This document shows, one piece after another, positions 6,624 through 8,470 of a stretch of 8,470 nt of DNA; within the stretch, counting starts at the first letter, position 1, and every line of letters begins with the position of its first letter. Below the pieces are notes generated by a model, which worked only from the letters and a program-made list of their open reading frames with translations, did no database searches and was not told the origin of the DNA. The position numbers were made by a program, and so were the translations under genes. Source of the DNA: an uncultured Gammaproteobacteria bacterium (GTDB lineage Bacteria; Pseudomonadota; Gammaproteobacteria; Acidiferrobacterales; CAJVXG01); contig CAJVXG010000059.1 in NCBI GenBank assembly GCA_913009215.1, positions 1-8,470 on the forward strand. The letters are read 5' to 3'.

Positions 6624-7436
6624 TCAGAACAGGGACGACGAAAGTTCATTAATCGCAGCCAGCATTTCATGGTCATCGGTAAGCGCCTGGGCTATGGCGG
6701 TATGGCAGGCCAGCACCGGAGTGACGCCTTCACCAATGAGTTTGGCGGCATGTACCAGTAGTCGTGTACTGGCGCCTTCCTCCAGGCCACTGCCCTTCAG
6801 GTTTCTTGTCATGACCGCGAATTTGACAAGCTTGGCGGCAAGTTCCGGTGTTACCCCGGTTTCTTTGATAATAATCCCGGTTTCAAGCTCGCTATTCGGA
6901 TAATTAAATTGTAATGCAATGAAGCGTTGTCTCGTGCTTTGCTTCAGATCCTTTAATACACTCTGGTATCCCGGATTGTAGGAGATAGCAAGACAGAAAC
7001 CATCCCGGGCCTGAACAATCTCACCAAGCTTTTCAATAGGCAGGACCCGGCGATCGTCTGCCAGGGGATGGATCACGACCATGGTATCTTTTCGCGCTTC
7101 AACGATTTCGTCAAGATAACAAATCGCGCCCGTACGCACGGCGCGTGCCAATGGGCCGTCTACCCAGGTTGTCTCGCCGCCCTTGATCAAAAAGCGGCCG
7201 ACCAGATCAGAGGCGGTCAGGTCGTCATGGCAGGACACCGTTATGATGGATTTCTTGAGACGCCAGGCCATGTATTCCATGAAACGGGTTTTGCCGCAGC
7301 CGGTCGGGCCTTTCAGCAATATCGGAAGTTTCTGTTTATAGGCGGCCTCGAAGATAGCGATTTCATCGCCAACCGACTCATAATAGGGTTCGGTCTCTAT
7401 GAAATATTCTTCGGTTTTTAGTGCGCGAGTGCCCAT
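6624..7436 (-). CDS. cbbQ: CbbQ/NorQ-family MoxR AAA+ ATPase
   Basis: This 270-residue ATPase has Walker A GPTGCGKT at residues 43-50, Walker B ICYLDE at 105-110, sensor-1 Asn154 in SYNPGYQ, and likely arginine fingers in LKQSTRQRF (Arg169 and Arg171). The C-terminal lid includes NLKGSGLEEGASTRLL. SVGDEIAIFEAAY, DLTASDLVGRFL and NLKG-GL-EG-STRLL resemble CbbQ more than Pseudomonas NirQ/NorQ, by memory of those sequences. CbbQ hexamers use ATP, together with CbbO, to remove inhibitory sugar phosphates from Rubisco; NorQ does a comparable job for NO reductase. AAGGA sits five bases before ATG 7436. It is the upstream partner of the VWA gene. A 352-bp gap separates it from the 91-residue gene, so it may also have its own promoter. 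Family is certain; the client is not. Confidence 0.88.
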   Translation of the reverse strand: MGTRALKTEEYFIETEPYYESVGDEIAIFEAAYKQKLPILLKGPTGCGKTRFMEYMAWRLKKSIITVSCHDDLTASDLVGRFLIKGGETTWVDGPLARAVRTGAICYLDEIVEARKDTMVVIHPLADDRRVLPIEKLGEIVQARDGFCLAISYNPGYQSVLKDLKQSTRQRFIALQFNYPNSELETGIIIKETGVTPELAAKLVKFAVMTRNLKGSGLEEGASTRLLVHAAKLIGEGVTPVLACHTAIAQALTDDHEMLAAINELSSSLF

Positions 7437-7788
7437 GCCTGTCCTTCAGGTAATGCGAAATATGAGGACGGCATTATCGCCGATGCAAGGACATCGGTAA
7501 ATTATTACCCATGTCAATCACGTGGGGATTAGGGGCAAGCAGCGTTTGCTCTGGAACGTTTGATAATAATTGGTGGTAAGGTACAGTTACTTCCCCCGAC
7601 AATTCCTGGCAGTATCCTGCATAACCCGGTCATTGATCAGGATAACGCCGGAGAGACCTGCCAGGGGCAAACAAGGATGGCGGCGATCAATAATAGGGGG
7701 GCCTTTGTTGCTGACACAGTCAAAATGCTCCATTTATCAAGAGCAAAAGGCATATCCGCTTTAGTCAGTATCGTCCGTAGACAGCTGG
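7437..7788. other. 352-bp gap between the 91-residue gene and cbbQ
   Basis: I see no convincing gene. A minus-strand frame from ATG 7733 to TAA 7587 encodes 48 residues (MEHFDCVSNKGPPIIDRRH...), but a stop codon abuts the ATG and no ribosome site precedes it. On the minus strand TTGCAT and TCATAT, 17 bases apart (7489-7461), could form a cbbQ promoter close to the gene. A 6-bp perfect inverted repeat with a 6-base spacer (CCGATG...CATCGG, 7480-7497) overlaps that element and might be an operator. TTGAT at 7560-7564 is only half of an FNR-like box. The block at 7590-7760 has moderate G+C and may be decayed coding DNA. Confidence 0.3.
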
Positions 7789-8064
7789 CTATATCAAGTG
7801 CAGTTCGCAGGTTTTGCAGTGCTCGCCCGGATAGCAACTGTTCCACTCGGCCTGGCCATCAAAATTATTCAGTGAGCGCAGGATGCAGCCGGTTCTGGTT
7901 TTCATTGGGTCATAACGAATTAGCAGGCCCTGGCAGTGTGGTTTTATTTTTTGAAATTGGACCATAACCACCCCATCCATCTGACGTAAATTATTTTGCA
8001 GTTGTTCGCGGGCCTTGAATTCTACATCTTTATCGACACCCACTAATACATCGGAAACAGTCAT
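7789..8064 (-). CDS. Small 91-residue protein with HMA-like pattern and cysteine-rich tail
   Basis: The sequence starts MTVSDVLVGVDKDVEFKARE. Residues 5-55 have the beta-alpha-beta pattern of a ferredoxin-like or heavy-metal-associated fold (DVLVGVDKD, AREQLQNNLRQMDGVVMVQF, GLLIRYDP), without the usual CxxC loop. The tail instead carries C77, C83 and C86 in CYPGEHCKTC, with His82 and His89 nearby, a plausible metal-binding or redox site. C44 and C60 complete the set. A G-rich ribosome site (seven G) lies five bases before the ATG. An FNR-type box is placed at class II distance upstream, so expression is probably induced at low oxygen or by NO. It is the first gene of the minus-strand unit leading to cbbQ and cbbO. 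I do not recognise a named family. Overlapping frames on both strands look like shadows. Confidence 0.72.
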   Translation of the reverse strand: MTVSDVLVGVDKDVEFKAREQLQNNLRQMDGVVMVQFQKIKPHCQGLLIRYDPMKTRTGCILRSLNNFDGQAEWNSCYPGEHCKTCELHLI

Positions 8065-8089
8065 TTTATCCCCCCCATATAGCCCGTAT

Positions 8090-8131
8090 ATTTGACCGGA
8101 TATGATTGAAGGTTTCCTTGATATCGGTCAA
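8090..8131 (-). promoter_or_regulatory. FNR/DNR-type class II promoter of the 91-residue gene
   Basis: TTGAT-ATCG-GTCAA at 8118-8131 matches TTGAT-N4-ATCAA at 9 of 10 positions and sits inside a perfect inverted repeat CCTTGA/TCAAGG (8116-8133). Exactly 22 bases further on the minus strand is TCAAAT (8095-8090), a 4/6 -10 element at the spacing of FNR class II promoters centred at -41.5. The predicted start near 8083 leaves an 18-base leader that contains the G-rich ribosome site. Geometry and motif together make this a good candidate. Confidence 0.55.
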
Positions 8132-8253
8132 GGAATGTCATCGTCAGGGCTTGTCTCTAAACCCAACTGTTGTAAATGGCTGGAATTTGTGTCGAAATGA
8201 TGCCAACTCCCTGTATTATGCGAGAAACCGCCTTAATGGCGCTACCCTATTAT

Positions 8254-8267
8254 TTGATGTACATCAA
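8254..8267. promoter_or_regulatory. Perfect FNR/DNR box in the divergent control region
   Basis: TTGAT-GTAC-ATCAA is a perfect 14-bp palindrome and a 10/10 match to the FNR/ANR/DNR consensus. Its centre is 71.5 bases before the monooxygenase ATG and about 196 bases before the ATG of the 91-residue gene. Neither direction has a -10 element exactly at class II spacing. A minus-strand CATAAT (8220-8215) lies 33 bases from the box. Which gene it controls is therefore open; it may serve both. Confidence 0.6.
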
Positions 8268-8277
8268 TAAAAAAAGG

Positions 8278-8294
8278 AGCCTGAAGCTTAGGCT
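8278..8294. repeat. Short inverted repeat AGCCT-N7-AGGCT before the monooxygenase gene
   Basis: A 5-bp hairpin with a loop containing AAGCTT lies next to a run of A (8269-8275). Read on the minus strand it is followed by CC and seven T, resembling a weak terminator. No minus-strand gene is visible to the right that would need one. In the plus-strand leader it could form a small stem. Confidence 0.25.
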
Positions 8295-8331
8295 TGCGTT
8301 GACTGATTTTGCAAGAAAATATTGAACCATA

Positions 8332-8470
8332 ATGATTAAGACTTCACTACCATTACTACAACTTGGACGGCACAAACTGCTCCCTGTGTTCCAGGGCGGT
8401 ATGGGCATTGGTATATCGGCACATCGTTTGTCAGGTACTGTAGCTATGGAGGGGGCTGTGGGTACTATTG
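8332..8470 (+). CDS. Nitronate monooxygenase (2-nitropropane dioxygenase) family protein, N-terminal part
   Basis: Forty-six codons are visible before the window ends. The protein starts MIKTSLPLLQLGRHKLLPV and continues FQGGMGIGISAHRLSGTVA and EGAVGTI. The QGGMG-G-S-HRL-G-VA--G--GTI pattern is the FMN-binding start of the nitronate monooxygenase/FabK-like TIM-barrel family. These flavoenzymes oxidise alkyl nitronates and detoxify propionate-3-nitronate; some relatives act as enoyl-ACP reductases. No strong Shine-Dalgarno is seen; AAGAAAA is the nearest purine run. It is transcribed away from the 91-residue gene, and the intervening 267 bp hold both FNR-type boxes. Family assignment is good; the exact subfamily needs the missing part. 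Confidence 0.85.
   Translation, partial: MIKTSLPLLQLGRHKLLPVFQGGMGIGISAHRLSGTVAMEGAVGTI

Noticed and set aside
6601..7421. Plus-strand frames of 100 and 117 codons across the cbbQ-like gene
   Set aside because: All AAA+ motifs are encoded on the minus strand; these frames have no ribosome sites and no recognisable features.
7637..7846. Minus-strand 69-codon frame starting inside the 91-residue gene
   Set aside because: It starts with GTG in another frame within the 91-residue gene, has no ribosome site and no recognisable features. A fusion by frameshift is conceivable but unsupported.
7560..7967. Plus-strand 135-codon frame overlapping the 91-residue gene
   Set aside because: Composition (SARPDSNCSTRPGHQ...) looks non-protein. 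The opposite-strand gene has a better ribosome site and a positioned promoter.

Overview
The window looks like a chromosomal segment of a gammaproteobacterium, probably a chemolithoautotroph or a facultatively anaerobic denitrifier relative. The grounds are an RluA of the gammaproteobacterial type, a CbbQ/CbbO (NorQ/NorD-like) AAA+/VWA pair, a periplasmic dihaem c-type cytochrome, and several FNR/DNR-type palindromes (TTGAT-N4-ATCAA) in intergenic DNA. I see no insertion sequence, phage gene, CRISPR array, tRNA or rRNA. The taxonomic statement is inference; no marker gene fixes the lineage.

Layout. The left edge (minus strand, 424 to 2 and beyond) carries the N-terminal part of a very lysine-rich, histone H1/AlgP-like protein that then enters what I recognise as a small EF-Tu domain-2-like fold. 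It is followed by an AT-rich spacer of about 450 bp with FNR-like sites. On the plus strand come a secreted dihaem cytochrome c (893-1564), a secreted CARDB-type protein (1819-2319) and rluA (2371-3039). rluA converges, with a 9-bp gap, on a double zinc-ribbon protein (3477-3049, minus). After a spacer with two overlapping micro-ORFs comes an uncharacterised 99-residue protein (3809-4108, plus).

A strong hairpin terminator (4164-4191) separates that gene from a long minus-strand unit. In transcription order this unit holds a 91-residue protein with a cysteine-rich tail (8064-7789), a 352-bp gap, cbbQ-like (7436-6624), and cbbO-like (6614-4494) 9 bp further on. About 300 bp of unassigned sequence then leads to the terminator. 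At the right edge a nitronate monooxygenase-family gene starts divergently (8332 onward, truncated by the window).

How they may work together. The AAA+ (Q) and VWA (O/D) proteins form a MoxR-type remodelling machine. Known relatives reactivate Rubisco (CbbQO) or mature nitric oxide reductase (NorQD), but neither client is encoded here. The divergent control region between the 91-residue gene and the monooxygenase gene holds one perfect and one 9/10 FNR/DNR box. The 9/10 box is placed exactly as a class II activator site for the 91-residue gene. The most interesting reading is therefore an oxygen- or NO-responsive unit that includes an orphan Q/O remodelling pair. A third 9/10 box sits about 23 bp from a CATAAT -10 element facing the histone-like fusion gene, so that gene may be under the same control.
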